A stretch of 64,000 bases of DNA from Kribbella aluminosa (GCF_017876295.1 NZ_JAGINT010000001.1:620001-684000), one strand, 5' to 3'. Positions 1-13,766 are shown, numbered from the stretch's first letter. Notes: generated from the letters alone by a model not told the origin. Numbers and translations are program-made.

Positions 1-2390
1 AGACCGCCGTCAACCTGGACGGCGGCGGCTCGACGACGATGGTCGCGCGCGGTCTCGGCGAAGCCGGTACGACGGTACGCAACAACCCGTCGGACGGTCA
101 GGAGCGCAACGACCCGAACGGCGTCGGCGTCTTCGTCAGCAAGGGCGACGGCAAGGTGCACCAGTTGATGATCAAGCCCGCGACCGGACAGGCGGCAGCG
201 GACGGTGGTCTCAAGGTCTTCCCGGGCATGCACCGCGCGCTTACGGTCAAGGCGGTCGACAACCATCTGACCCCGGTCGACCCGAAACGCCTTGTCTGGA
301 AGGCGAAGGGCGGAAACCTCAGGGACGGCATCGTGACCGCGCCGGCCGCCGGAAACCGACCGATAACGGTTTCCGCACATTCGGAAAACGTGCACACCAC
401 GCAGCGCGTCGACGTACTCGGGCCGCTGAAGAGCCTGGAGCCGTCGACCGAACGCTTGTCGATCCCTGACGCGACGGCAGCGAACGCCGTGACCGTCGGC
501 ATCACCGGTCGCGATCCGCAGGGCTACACCGCCCCGATCGACCCGCGCGACCTGAAGCTCGACTACGACCACGCCGTCGTCGACGTCCAGGCCGCGGACG
601 GAAAGCTCAAGATCGTCCCGCTGGCCAACGCCGGCACGATCCTCACGATCTCGGCCGCCGGCCGGACGGTGAAGCTGCCGATCACGGTCGGCGTCGAGAC
701 GAAGGTCGTGTACGACTTCGACGACGACGTTCTCGCCCGCTGGAACAACAACAGCACCGCGGCCACGACGCGCTCGGTCGACCCGGACGGGCTGCGCATC
801 GACTTCCCCGCGATGCGGAACGTCGGGATCTCGGCGAACGGCGCCGCGAACCGGATCCAGGTCCCGGGCCAGCCGCTCCGTCTCCGCCTGCGGATCAAGT
901 CGAGCATCGACGTACCGAGCGGTCTCGACTACGTCGGCCTGTACGACGGCAACGGCAAGTCGCTCGGCCTGTACGGGACCGGGCTGAAGGCGTCCCGGGA
1001 CTACCAGAACGTCACCTGGACGCTGCCCGCGAACACGGTGTACCCGGTGTCGATCTCGTCGTACCAGGGCATCAACACCGCGGTCGCGCAGCAGAAGGCG
1101 GGTACGTTCGTCCTCGACCGGTTCGAGGCCGACGTACCGACCTCGATCGACCTGCCGAAACAGCCGGACCTGGTCGCCGATCCGCTCGTCTCGGCCGACG
1201 GAACGCTGAACACCGGCACGTTCAAGTTCGCGACCCTGTCCGACGTGCAGTTCACCGCCGACAACCCGGCGCTGTCGCAGGTCGCGACGGCCGCCCTCGC
1301 GCGGATTCGTAAGACCCGCCCGGACCTCGTCGTACTGAACGGCGACATCACCGACCGCGGTCTGCCGCAGGACCTGTCGCTCGCACGCAAGGTGCTGACC
1401 GACGCAGGCTGTGACCTGATCCCGGTCGGGAAGGAGCCGGCGCCGAGCAGTACGCCGAAGGGCAGCACGGTCCCGTGCTACTACGTTCCGGGCAACCACG
1501 AGTCGTACGGCCTGAACAACACCCAGTCGGACCTGACCAACTTCACCAACGAGTTCGGCCGGCCGTACCGGACGTTCGACCACAAGGGCACCCGGTTCAT
1601 CCTGCTGGCGAGTGCGCTCGGCACCCTGCGTACGTCAGCCTGGGATCAGCTGCCGATGCTCGAGCGGGCCCTCGACGGCGCCGCGAAGGACCGCTCGATC
1701 CACAACGTGATGGTGTTCGCGCATCACCCGGTCGACGACCCTGAGGAGACCAAGTCGAGCCAGCTCGGCGACCGGGACGAGGTCGCGCTGATCGAGAAGC
1801 TGTTGACGAACTTCCGGAACAGCACCGACAAGGGCGCCGCGATGGTCGGCTCGCACGCCCAGGTCGCGAACGTGCACCGGGTCGAGGGCGTCCCGTACGC
1901 GGTGCTCCCGTCGTCCGGAAAGGACCCGTACGGTACGCCGGACCGCGGCGGCTTCACCGGCTGGGTCGACTGGTCGGTCGACGCCCGGCGCAACGCCGGC
2001 CAGCAGTGGCTCGAGGCCGACGTACGGGCGTTCGCGGAATCGGTCACGCTCGACTTTCCGAAAACGTTGTCCGCCGGAAAGGCCGTCCAGCTCGACGGCA
2101 GCATCGTGCAACCGGAAGGCGTCGGCGCCGGTACCCGCGTCGTGCCGCTGCGGTTCCCGATGTCGGTGCACTGGACCGGCTCGTCGAACCTCGCGATCGG
2201 CGGCACGGTCGACCAGGCCCGGCGTACCGGAAAGGTCGCGGTCCTGGATCCGGTGACGCGAACGCTGACCGCGATCCGTCCGGGCAACGTGACGGTCTCG
2301 GTGACGAACGACTCGATGCGCGCCTACACCGACGACGCGTCGCTCGCCCCGATCACCACCTCGGCCTCCATCACGGTCGGCCGCCAGTAG
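1..2390 (+). CDS. NAGPA-type phosphodiester glycosidase joined to a calcineurin-like metallophosphoesterase, 5'-truncated
   Basis: The reading frame is already open at base 3, so the N-terminus lies outside the window. The visible start carries NLDGGGSTTMV, the signature of the phosphodiester glycosidase (NAGPA/DUF2233) family. About 350 residues of beta-rich, Big-like and carbohydrate-binding-like sequence follow. A calcineurin-type metallophosphoesterase then shows its metal ligands in order: TLSDVQ (near residue 410 of the visible part), NGDITDRG, PGNHE, FAHHP and GSHAQ. A Big-like tail of about 110 residues ends the protein. An extracellular phosphodiesterase or phosphatase acting on surface glycopolymers is inferred; the signal peptide cannot be seen. 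A strong hairpin follows the stop codon. The domain calls are firm; the substrate is unknown. Confidence 0.85.
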   Translation, partial: TAVNLDGGGSTTMVARGLGEAGTTVRNNPSDGQERNDPNGVGVFVSKGDGKVHQLMIKPATGQAAADGGLKVFPGMHRALTVKAVDNHLTPVDPKRLVWKAKGGNLRDGIVTAPAAGNRPITVSAHSENVHTTQRVDVLGPLKSLEPSTERLSIPDATAANAVTVGITGRDPQGYTAPIDPRDLKLDYDHAVVDVQAADGKLKIVPLANAGTILTISAAGRTVKLPITVGVETKVVYDFDDDVLARWNNNSTAATTRSVDPDGLRIDFPAMRNVGISANGAANRIQVPGQPLRLRLRIKSSIDVPSGLDYVGLYDGNGKSLGLYGTGLKASRDYQNVTWTLPANTVYPVSISSYQGINTAVAQQKAGTFVLDRFEADVPTSIDLPKQPDLVADPLVSADGTLNTGTFKFATLSDVQFTADNPALSQVATAALARIRKTRPDLVVLNGDITDRGLPQDLSLARKVLTDAGCDLIPVGKEPAPSSTPKGSTVPCYYVPGNHESYGLNNTQSDLTNFTNEFGRPYRTFDHKGTRFILLASALGTLRTSAWDQLPMLERALDGAAKDRSIHNVMVFAHHPVDDPEETKSSQLGDRDEVALIEKLLTNFRNSTDKGAAMVGSHAQVANVHRVEGVPYAVLPSSGKDPYGTPDRGGFTGWVDWSVDARRNAGQQWLEADVRAFAESVTLDFPKTLSAGKAVQLDGSIVQPEGVGAGTRVVPLRFPMSVHWTGSSNLAIGGTVDQARRTGKVAVLDPVTRTLTAIRPGNVTVSVTNDSMRAYTDDASLAPITTSASITVGRQ

Positions 2391-2397
2391 TCCAAGC

Positions 2398-2435
2398 CTC
2401 GCCCCGGACTTGCGGAAAACGCGGTCCGGGGCGAG
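2398..2435 (+). terminator. Rho-independent-type hairpin after the metallophosphoesterase gene
   Basis: A perfect 12-bp inverted repeat (arms ctcgccccggac and its complement at 2424-2435) encloses a 14-nt loop and starts 8 nt after the stop codon. There is no T-tract, as is usual in high-GC actinobacteria. Confidence 0.75.
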
Positions 2436-2699
2436 CGTCTGCACCATCAGCGCATGCCCGGACCACGGGAGCTGTGCGGCGACGTGATTCCCGATGCGGG
2501 ACCGCTCGCCGACATGCTGGTACGGCGGACGCCGGGAAACGGCGGGCGTACCGCGACAAGTACCTGCAACACGTCCTCGAGGCGCTGGACTCGTTGGAGC
2601 AGCCGGCCACCGACCCCGAGCGCGGTCCGGCTGGCGGCCTGGTGCCGACGTACGGCGTCGCCGCGGAGCGGCAACCTGGTCCTGGTCATCCCTGATCAG
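2436..2699. other. Stretch without an intact gene
   Basis: No frame here has a start, a ribosome site and family-like sequence together. The plus frame around 2550-2620 reads YRDKYLQHVLEALDSLE, helical and protein-like, so this may be a decayed gene fragment. I do not recognise its family. Confidence 0.4.
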
Positions 2700-3240
2700 C
2701 TAGCTGCGGAAGCTCAACTGAGCCTGCAGACCGAGGTGGTCCGAGACATGCCCGGGGCCGCTGGGCATCGCTCGCTTGCCGGTGAAGAGCAGGGTGGTGC
2801 TGCCGACCTCGGCGGGCTCGGTGACGAAGATGAAGTCGATGCAGTGCGCGGTCCTGCGCGGTGGAAGGTACTCCGCGTGGAAGGTCGGTGGACAGCTGCC
2901 GCCGAACGCGTCCCGGAGGCCCGAGCCTCGGCGGAACTCGTCGTACAGCGTGCTCTCCCGGGACACGTTGAAGTCTCCGCACACCACGGCCGGAGATTCA
3001 TCGCCCCTGACAGTCCGCGTGAGCGATCTCAGCTGATCGAGCTGAGGCCGATAGAAGCGGTTGTCCGTGGACCAGACCCCGTCCGTGTTCGCCATCGGAT
3101 GGACGTTGAGCACCCGCAGCCGACTCTCCGCCAAACGGATCCTCAGTACGCCGCTCCGTAGGGCGTTGAGCCGGGAACGGAGAGGGACGGGAGCGCACGG
3201 TTGTGGAAGACGTGCGTACGTAGGCCGGGTGCACGGCAGC
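2700..3240 (-). pseudogene. C-terminal remnant of an endonuclease/exonuclease/phosphatase (EEP) family protein
   Basis: The minus frame ending at 2700 keeps the C-terminal half of an EEP hydrolase: LNVHPMANTDG, then VVCGDFNVSRES (the catalytic DxN), HCIDFIFV and the final GHVSDHLGL (the SDH motif). EEP proteins are normally 250-300 residues and begin with an N-terminal metal-binding Asn/Glu region, which is missing. The frame runs back through RSRLNALRSGVLRIRLA to an in-frame stop near 3245 with no convincing start codon. It is therefore a 5'-truncated gene, probably inactive. The family is clear; the original substrate (sphingomyelin, inositol phosphate or nucleic acid) is not. Confidence 0.7.
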
Positions 3241-3274
3241 TGTCAGTCCCGGCGGCATGGTGTGGGACATCGTA

Positions 3275-3298
3275 CGGTTGACCGGCGCCGGTCAACCG
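3275..3298. promoter_or_regulatory. 24-nt perfect palindrome upstream of the Shedu-like gene
   Basis: The 12-nt arm cggttgaccggc is followed directly by its exact reverse complement. It lies about 100 nt upstream of the ATG at 3399 and could be an operator for a dimeric regulator or a hairpin ending transcription from either side. No T-run follows. Confidence 0.6.
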
Positions 3299-3331
3299 GG
3301 GAATAGGGGAGGTACGGCGCGAGTTGCGGTC

Positions 3332-3388
3332 CTGTGTCGGAGCGACGAGGCTGTGTCGGATCGTCGAGGCTGTGTCGGATCGTCGGGA
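3332..3388. repeat. Three tandem 19-bp direct repeats (iteron-like)
   Basis: The units at 3332-3350, 3351-3369 and 3370-3388 share ctgtgtcgg at their start. The second and third agree for the first 16 of 19 bases; the first differs from them in the centre (agcgac instead of atcgtc). The array ends 10 nt before the start codon at 3399, so it overlaps the leader and probably the promoter. Phased binding of a regulator is inferred. Confidence 0.7.
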
Positions 3389-3398
3389 AAGGGCGAGG

Positions 3399-4478
3399 AT
3401 GAAACCCACCGAGTTCGTGAAGGTGAACGGTCAGTTCTGGGGGGAGCACCTGAAGGGGGTCGCCGGGCATCTGCCGGTCAGCCACCGGACGGAGCTGCCG
3501 GGGCCGATGCTGTTCCCGCGGATGATGGTGCTGACCGAGACCCCGGACTGGAACATCCTCGAGCTGGTCGGGCTGAGCCGGGAGTACCGGACGCTCGAGG
3601 TCCGGCGGCAGAAGCTCGCGAGCGTCGAGGAGTACTTCGGGGTCGGTGACGGCGACGCGGTGATGGCGCTGCCCGGGGAGAACCTGTTCAAGGACGCGAC
3701 GATCGCGACCACGGCCGGGCGGCAGGCGCTGGACGACCGGTTCCCGACCGCCGCGAACGTGCTCGGCGAGGTGTACGTCGGCCCGGGGGACGAGCTGCTG
3801 CGGTTCGAGCCGGGCAACTACTCGACGTTCGACCGGACGCTGCTCGTGCACACCGCGGGTGACTCGCTGCGGGTGCACTGGGTGAACTTCGCGATCGCGA
3901 TCCACCGTTCGGAGCCGGCTGACAAGTACCTCGATTTCCTGCAGACGTACTCGAACGCCCGCCCGCACCTCGACCCGATCGGTACGCTCAGCCTCCCGGT
4001 CGATCCCGCCGTGCTGAAGGCCGACGCGTTCGAGAGCACGTACCTCGCGCACGGTTTGCAGGACAGCACCGTCGACGAGTTCCTCGGCAAGCACGAGGAG
4101 ATCCTCCTGTCGGTGTTCGGCGCGACGAAACTGGTCCGCGAGCCCGCGCTCGGCGACCTGCACCCGGACTTCATCCTGGAGCGCGCGGACGGTAGCCACG
4201 TCGTCGGGCGGCTCGAGCTCCCGATCGTTGACACTGCCAACGGTAAGAAGCGGCGCCGGGTGTTCCGTACGCCGGTGCAGGACGGCGCGGCCGAGCTGGC
4301 GAAGTACGCCGAGTACTTCACGTCCGCGGACAACCAGGCCCAGGTGAAGTCGAAGTACGACGTCGAGGTCACCGACCCGCGGCAGCTCCTGATCGTCCCG
4401 TCGCAGGAGACCGTCACGCCGGCCGCGGGTGTCGAGGTCGTCGACTACGACACGATCCTGCGGCTCCACCTGTCGTGA
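3399..4478 (+). CDS. Shedu-like (DUF4263-type) candidate PD-(D/E)xK nuclease, uncertain
   Basis: This is a soluble protein of 359 aa with no signal peptide or membrane segment. The ATG at 3399 follows gggcgagg. The first 230 residues are not recognised. The C-terminal third reads HPDFILERADG (near residue 254), then VVGRLELP, then a basic stretch GKKRRR, then DGAAELAKYAEYF. The order of Asp, beta-strand, Glu and a helix with Lys-Tyr resembles the DUF4263 domain of the Shedu antiphage nuclease. However, the usual E-x-K appears as E-L-P, so catalysis may be altered or the match accidental. It is translationally coupled (GTGA overlap) to the YCII gene and preceded by a palindrome and three 19-bp repeats. 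A DUF with another function is possible. Confidence 0.45.
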   Translation: MKPTEFVKVNGQFWGEHLKGVAGHLPVSHRTELPGPMLFPRMMVLTETPDWNILELVGLSREYRTLEVRRQKLASVEEYFGVGDGDAVMALPGENLFKDATIATTAGRQALDDRFPTAANVLGEVYVGPGDELLRFEPGNYSTFDRTLLVHTAGDSLRVHWVNFAIAIHRSEPADKYLDFLQTYSNARPHLDPIGTLSLPVDPAVLKADAFESTYLAHGLQDSTVDEFLGKHEEILLSVFGATKLVREPALGDLHPDFILERADGSHVVGRLELPIVDTANGKKRRRVFRTPVQDGAAELAKYAEYFTSADNQAQVKSKYDVEVTDPRQLLIVPSQETVTPAAGVEVVDYDTILRLHLS

Positions 4479-4990
4479 CGCAGTACCTCGTCTATGGCCG
4501 CGACCGGGCCGGCGCCGACGTCAAGGGCCGGCTGACCGAGGACCACTGGACCTTCATGGACGGGTACGCCGCGGAGTTGATCGCCCGCGGCCCGACCCTC
4601 ACCGAGGACCGGGAGGACTCGACCGGCAGCCTGCACATCGTCGACCTGCCGTCCGCGGAGGCGTTGCAGACCTTCGTGTACGACGAGCCGTACTACCTCG
4701 GCGGGGCGTTCGAGACCGTCGAGGTGTACCGCTTCGAGAACCGAACGGGCCGGACCATGTGGGAGTTCGCGACCGCGGTCGACGGGTACAACCGGTACCT
4801 CGTGCTGACCAAGGACGACGCGCGGCCGCTCACGTCGGACCACCTGATCGTGTACGGCGACCTGCTCGACGGCGAGGTCCACGTCGGGCGGGCGGCGCTG
4901 CTGGAGGCTCCGTCGGTGGACGCTGCGCGGGCGTTGGTCCAGGCGGAGGATGCCGAAGTACATCCCTGGGAGTTCGGCGGCAGGCGGTAG
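4475..4990 (+). CDS. Double-domain YCII-related protein
   Basis: This 171-aa cytoplasmic protein starts with GTG in a GTGA overlap with the preceding stop, which indicates translational coupling. It appears to hold two YciI-like ferredoxin-fold modules. The first (residues 1-85) has YLVYGRDRAGA and an RGPTLTED segment matching the usual RGPL region, ending in VEVYRFE. The second (residues 95-165) has YLVLTKDD, HLIVYGDLLDG and a final AEVHPWEF. YCII proteins are generally about 90-100 aa single domains, some with hydrolase or dehalogenase-like activity; a fused pair is less common. The function is unknown; coupling to the Shedu-like gene suggests a shared role. Confidence 0.7.
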   Translation: MTQYLVYGRDRAGADVKGRLTEDHWTFMDGYAAELIARGPTLTEDREDSTGSLHIVDLPSAEALQTFVYDEPYYLGGAFETVEVYRFENRTGRTMWEFATAVDGYNRYLVLTKDDARPLTSDHLIVYGDLLDGEVHVGRAALLEAPSVDAARALVQAEDAEVHPWEFGGRR

Positions 4991-4999
4991 CGAATTGGC

Positions 5000-5023
5000 C
5001 TGGGCGTCACCTCCGGCGCCCAG
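5000..5023 (+). terminator. Weak hairpin between the YCII and metallophosphatase genes
   Basis: A 7-bp stem (ctgggcg / cgcccag) with a 10-nt loop lies between the YCII stop and the next start. It could be an attenuator or weak terminator. Confidence 0.35.
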
Positions 5024-5029
5024 CGTGGG

Positions 5030-6646
5030 GTGGTGATCGATGACGAAGAGCTGTTCGAGTCGCACTTCTCACGGCGTGGGTTTCTCGCGTCTGCAACGGT
5101 TGTCACGGGCGGGTCGCTGCTCGCCAGCGCCGGCTCCGCCCATGCCACTGCGGTCCAGCAGTCGGCCGCTCCAGTTCTGCAGTCGGCGCCGGTCGCGGAT
5201 CCGGTAACCACTCCCCGGGTCGGCGGGCTGCATCTGCAGTTCGGCGCGGACGCGGCGACGGAGGTCGTCGTCTCCTGGCACACTCGCCAGCCGGTCCGCC
5301 GCGCGCGCGTCCTGCTCGGTACGCCGGACGGAGAGTTCGAGCGGACCGTGACCGCGACCGGTACGAGCTACACCGACGCCAAGTCCGGGCAGGTCGTGTA
5401 CGTGCAGCACGCGCGGATCAGTCGGCTGCACCCGGCCGGTGAGTACGTCTACGCGGCCGTTCACGACGGCGCGGAAACCGTTTTCGGAACTTTCCGAACG
5501 GCGCCGAAGGGCCGGGCGGCGTTCACGTTCACGAGCTTCGGGGACCAGGGCACGCCGACGCTGGGCAAGCGGTACGTGCCGCCGGCGGGCGTGACGATCC
5601 CGAACCCGCCGTACGTCAACGACAACCTCGGCTCACCGGCCGCGGGTGACGTGACGGCGGGAGTGGAGCGGGTCCGCCCGCTGTTCCACCTGTTCAACGG
5701 GGACCTCTGCTACGCGAACCTGTCCGAGGACCGGGTCCGCACCTGGAACGACTTCTGGGAGAACAACACCCGCAGCGCGCGGAACCGCCCGTGGATGCCG
5801 TCGGCCGGCAACCACGAGAACGAACTCGGCAACGGGCCGATCGGGTACGCGGCGTACCAGACGTACTTCGCCCTGCCGCGGCAGCCCGGGCAGACGGACG
5901 TGACGCGCGGTCTCTGGTACGCGTTCACCGTCGGATCGGTGCGGGTGATCAGCCTGGCGAACGACGACGTCTGCTACCAGGACGGCGGCAACAGCTATGT
6001 CCGCGGGTACTCCGGCGGCGCGCAGAAGGCGTGGCTGGAGAAGGAGCTGAAGGCGACCCGCGCGAACCCGGACATCGACTGGATCGTCGTCTGCATGCAT
6101 CAGGTCGTGGTGAGCAGCGCGGACCAGGCGAACGGCGCGGACCTCGGCATCCGGCAGGAGTGGGTGCCGCTGTTCGACGAGTACGGCGTCGACCTCGTGG
6201 TGTGCGGGCACGAGCACCACTACGAGCGCTCGCACCCGATCCGCGGCCAGCAGCCGAACCCGACGCTGACGCCGATCCCCACCGCGACCCGTACCGACCT
6301 CGTCGACACGTCGAAGGGCACCGTGCACATGGTGATCGGCGGCGGCGGTACGTCGGTCGGCTCCAACGGCGTGCTGTTCAACCCGCCCAGGTGCCGGGTG
6401 ATCACGTCCGTCGGGGCCCCCGACCCGACGACCGGAAAACGCCCACCGGTGTACGTGACCGAGCCGGCACCGTGGTCGGCCAGCCGCAACGCCGCCCACC
6501 CGTACGGCTTCGCCGCCTTCACCGTGGACCCCGGCCACCCCGGCGGCTCGACGACGATGCAGGTCAAGTACTACGACGTACTCGGACCTGGCGGCGACCT
6601 GCAGGAGTTCGAGTCCTTCACGCTGCAACGTCCGCGCCGCGGCTGA
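5030..6646 (+). CDS. Tat-exported purple-acid-phosphatase-like metallophosphoesterase
   Basis: This 538-aa protein has a Tat signal (SRRGFLASATVV near residue 14). The start is one of two adjacent GTGs (5030, 5033). A fibronectin-like beta domain (residues 60-165, LHLQFG...VVSWHT) precedes the metallophosphoesterase domain. The metal ligands are in order: FGDQG, FNGDLCYA, SAGNHENE, VCMHQ and CGHEHHYERSHP, as in purple acid phosphatases. Release of phosphate from phosphomonoesters or diesters outside the cell is likely. It belongs to the same superfamily as the catalytic domain of the window's first gene but has a different architecture. No Pho box was identified. Confidence 0.88.
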   Translation: MVIDDEELFESHFSRRGFLASATVVTGGSLLASAGSAHATAVQQSAAPVLQSAPVADPVTTPRVGGLHLQFGADAATEVVVSWHTRQPVRRARVLLGTPDGEFERTVTATGTSYTDAKSGQVVYVQHARISRLHPAGEYVYAAVHDGAETVFGTFRTAPKGRAAFTFTSFGDQGTPTLGKRYVPPAGVTIPNPPYVNDNLGSPAAGDVTAGVERVRPLFHLFNGDLCYANLSEDRVRTWNDFWENNTRSARNRPWMPSAGNHENELGNGPIGYAAYQTYFALPRQPGQTDVTRGLWYAFTVGSVRVISLANDDVCYQDGGNSYVRGYSGGAQKAWLEKELKATRANPDIDWIVVCMHQVVVSSADQANGADLGIRQEWVPLFDEYGVDLVVCGHEHHYERSHPIRGQQPNPTLTPIPTATRTDLVDTSKGTVHMVIGGGGTSVGSNGVLFNPPRCRVITSVGAPDPTTGKRPPVYVTEPAPWSASRNAAHPYGFAAFTVDPGHPGGSTTMQVKYYDVLGPGGDLQEFESFTLQRPRRG

Positions 6647-6736
6647 TTCCCTCGGGTGGCGCGTCTGGCGGCGTGCCACCCGACCCCGCCGGCACGGCAC
6701 ACTGGAGGCCGACGCGAGCGCGGAAGGAGCCGGCGG

Positions 6737-6940
6737 ATGAGGCGACGCCCGGTGAACTCGTCGAGCCTGCGATCGGTCGGATGGTTCGACGGAACGCTGG
6801 AGCTCGAGTACCTGAACGGCTACATCTACCAGTACTTCGACGTTCCCCAGCCGACGTACGCCGCCCTGCTGGCCGCGCCCAGCATCGGTGCCTACGTCAA
6901 CAAACACATCAAGCCGTACTACGAGTTCCGCGAGCTCTGA
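6737..6940 (+). CDS. KTSC domain protein
   Basis: This 67-aa protein starts at an ATG preceded by ggaaggagc. It matches the small KTSC family: VNSSSLRSVGW at the start, LELEYLNGYIYQYFDVP in the middle and IGAYVNKHIKPYYEF at the end. In some proteins the domain is fused to lysyl-tRNA synthetase or RNA/DNA-binding modules, so nucleic-acid binding is often supposed; here it stands alone. The family is clear, the function unknown. Confidence 0.85.
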   Translation: MRRRPVNSSSLRSVGWFDGTLELEYLNGYIYQYFDVPQPTYAALLAAPSIGAYVNKHIKPYYEFREL

Positions 6941-6989
6941 CTCCTGTCCGAGGCCGCTTCGGGAGGGGCGATGCCGACGTCGCGGGACA

Positions 6990-7421
6990 GGATCTAGGCA
7001 CGCGCTTCGTGACCTCATACAGGAGTCGGTGCTGCAGCCGCTCGGCATGTCCGACAGCGACTACGCACAACCGCTTCCACCGAGCCTGCACGGAAACGCG
7101 GCCGCCGGGACACAGCAATCTCGGCCGTCCGATGAACGGTGGACCACGCCAACGGATCTCGCGAAGTTCGCGATCGGGGTGGAACGCGCGTACGCCGGTG
7201 CAGAAGGCGCGCTGCTCCCGGCCGAGCTCGCGAGGCAGATGCTGACTCCACAGATCGCCGCCTCCGAGCGGATCGGCGGCCTGAACCGCCTCGGACTCGA
7301 CGTCTTCCTCGACGAATCGGGCACGCGTTACGGCCACAGCGGCGGCAACGCAGGCTTCCGCTGTCACCTGATGGCGTACCGCGATACGGGGCAGGGCGCC
7401 GTAGTGATGCCCAGCGGGTGA
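6990..7421 (+). pseudogene. C-terminal remnant of a serine beta-lactamase-like hydrolase
   Basis: The frame ending at 7421 carries LIQESVLQPLGMSDSDYA, PTDLAKFAIGV and RYGHSGGNAGFRC. These are typical of the C-terminal half of class C beta-lactamase/AmpH-like serine hydrolases, including the HSGG (KTG-equivalent) box. The N-terminal half with the catalytic SxxK and YxN motifs is absent, and the upstream frame is not protein-like. It is a truncated relic of a 350-450 aa gene. Confidence 0.75.
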
Positions 7422-8115
7422 ATCCGGCATGTGTGTCGTACTGCGCGCATGCGCCGCCATCGGTTCCTCGCGAGGGTGGGCCGGGTACCCCGAAGAGCTG
7501 GAGCAGCCCGACCTGCCGACGGCCGGGCGGCTGGGCGAGCTGGGGGCACCTGTCGGCCGCCTGGTGCTCGTGCAGGGCGGTGCCGAGTTCGAGCGCGTCC
7601 GGGAATAGGTCCCGGGGACGTGCGGTTACACCTGATGCCGTCCGGTTCATGACCCCGGGCCTCAACCTAAGCCGCTCCGAGCGGCCACTCGCCGAGAGGC
7701 GTCTGCTGGGCGGTGCTGCACGTGACGAGGTGGGAGCCGGCCAACTGGTTCCCACCTCGTCGTCTCATCCACCACGAAAACCACTTGTGCGGGTGCGGCA
7801 TGATGGAAGTGTCGCTCGCGGAGACGCCTGGCGTTGCCGCAGTGAGTGTTGTGACCAGAGGGACGAGCACTGCTTCCCTCGACGCCGGTTCACCGGCGGC
7901 GAGGACGGGTGCCGGGAGCCTCGGACAGCGATCCAGGACCCCGATTTGCATCCGCACCATGAAGGTCAGTAATGTTCTTCTTGTTGGACGGAAGCGCAGG
8001 ACGCGAAAGCGGCCGGCCCGCCAACAAACTCCTTGAAGGTCTCGGAAGCCGAAACACGCCTCGGTGGGTTTCGGACACTGAGGCGCGCAGGGAGACTGGA
8101 TCGAAAAAGGCCGAT
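7422..8115. other. Gene-poor stretch upstream of the rRNA operon
   Basis: No intact gene is visible. One plus frame (7490-7608) reads YPEELEQPDLPTAGRLGELG and ends in a stop; it looks like the tail of a decayed protein of unknown family. Open frames further on lack ribosome sites and family-like sequence. Confidence 0.5.
7724..7761. terminator. Strong hairpin isolating the rrn operon from upstream transcription
   Basis: A 12-bp perfect stem (gacgaggtggga and its complement) extends to 15 bp with one G-T pair and has an 8-nt loop. No T-tract follows, so a termination role is inferred. Confidence 0.6.
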
Positions 8116-8144
8116 TTGACCGGCTGGAAGCGAAACAGTAAAGT
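8116..8144 (+). promoter_or_regulatory. rrn promoter, TTGACC-N17-TAAAGT
   Basis: The -35 TTGACC (8116-8121) and -10 TAAAGT (8139-8144) are separated by exactly 17 nt, about 250 nt before the 16S gene. The spacing and sequence fit a housekeeping sigma factor. Further rrn promoters may exist. Confidence 0.65.
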
Positions 8145-8202
8145 AAATCGAGTTGCTCCGGAGCTTCGAACGAAAGTAAGAAGCGCGGTGTGCGTCCGAT
8201 TC

Positions 8203-8223
8203 TTGAGAACTCAACAGCGTGCC
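8203..8223 (+). promoter_or_regulatory. rrn leader antitermination-type element
   Basis: The ttgagaactcaa symmetric stretch followed by cagcgtgcc matches the conserved leader element of actinobacterial rRNA operons (boxB/boxA region). A related copy, ttttgagaactgtatagt, recurs in the 16S-23S spacer at 10329-10346, as expected for an antitermination signal reused before the 23S gene. Confidence 0.6.
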
Positions 8224-8392
8224 GAAAGTCAATGCCGAAAGATGCATTAACCCCGTCTACAGGCATTCAATGTCTGTGGCGGATTCCTTTGAAATATAAC
8301 GGATGACAAGTCAGTTTGATTTGTTTCTGATGTTCAAAGGATCATTCGATGTTGTTGACTCTCTGGGCTTCGGCTCAGCTTGTCTATATTTT

Positions 8393-13511
<5,119 letters not shown>

Positions 13512-13548
13512 TATCTAAACTTCAAGCCTTGAGTTGCGCTCTGTAACG

Positions 13549-13568
13549 ATGTTCGCGTTCACTGTATA
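13549..13568 (+). other. 3' arm of the 23S precursor processing stem
   Basis: This is the counterpart of 10341-10358, in the 23S-5S spacer (13512-13637), which holds no other feature. Confidence 0.55.
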
Positions 13569-13637
13569 GTTCCCAGGATACGGTCACCCCAGCAGCCCTT
13601 TTTGTGGTTCTGTGTTGGTTGATAGTGTTCTTATAGA

Positions 13638-13756
13638 GTTTCGGTGGCCATAGCGTCGGGGAAACACCCAGTCTCCATTCCGAACCTGGAAGTTAAGCCC
13701 TTCAGCGCCGATGGTACTGCGACCGGGAGGTCGTGGGAGAGTAGGACGCTGCCGGA
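13638..13756 (+). rRNA. rrf: 5S ribosomal RNA
   Basis: About 118 nt starting gtttcggtggccatagcg, with the canonical ccattccgaacctggaagtt loop region and gggagagtaggacgctgcc near the end. The ends are approximate. Confidence 0.95.
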
Positions 13757-13766
13757 CATTCACACT

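Noticed and set aside
3243..4469. Minus-strand 408-codon frame opposite the Shedu-like gene
   Set aside because: Composition is Arg/Val/His-rich without motifs; the plus frame has a ribosome site and coupling to the next gene.
5633..7048. Long minus-strand open frame (471 codons) opposite the metallophosphatase
   Set aside because: Arg/Val/Pro-rich sequence with no family features, mirror of a clearly real gene with strong third-position GC; a shadow frame.
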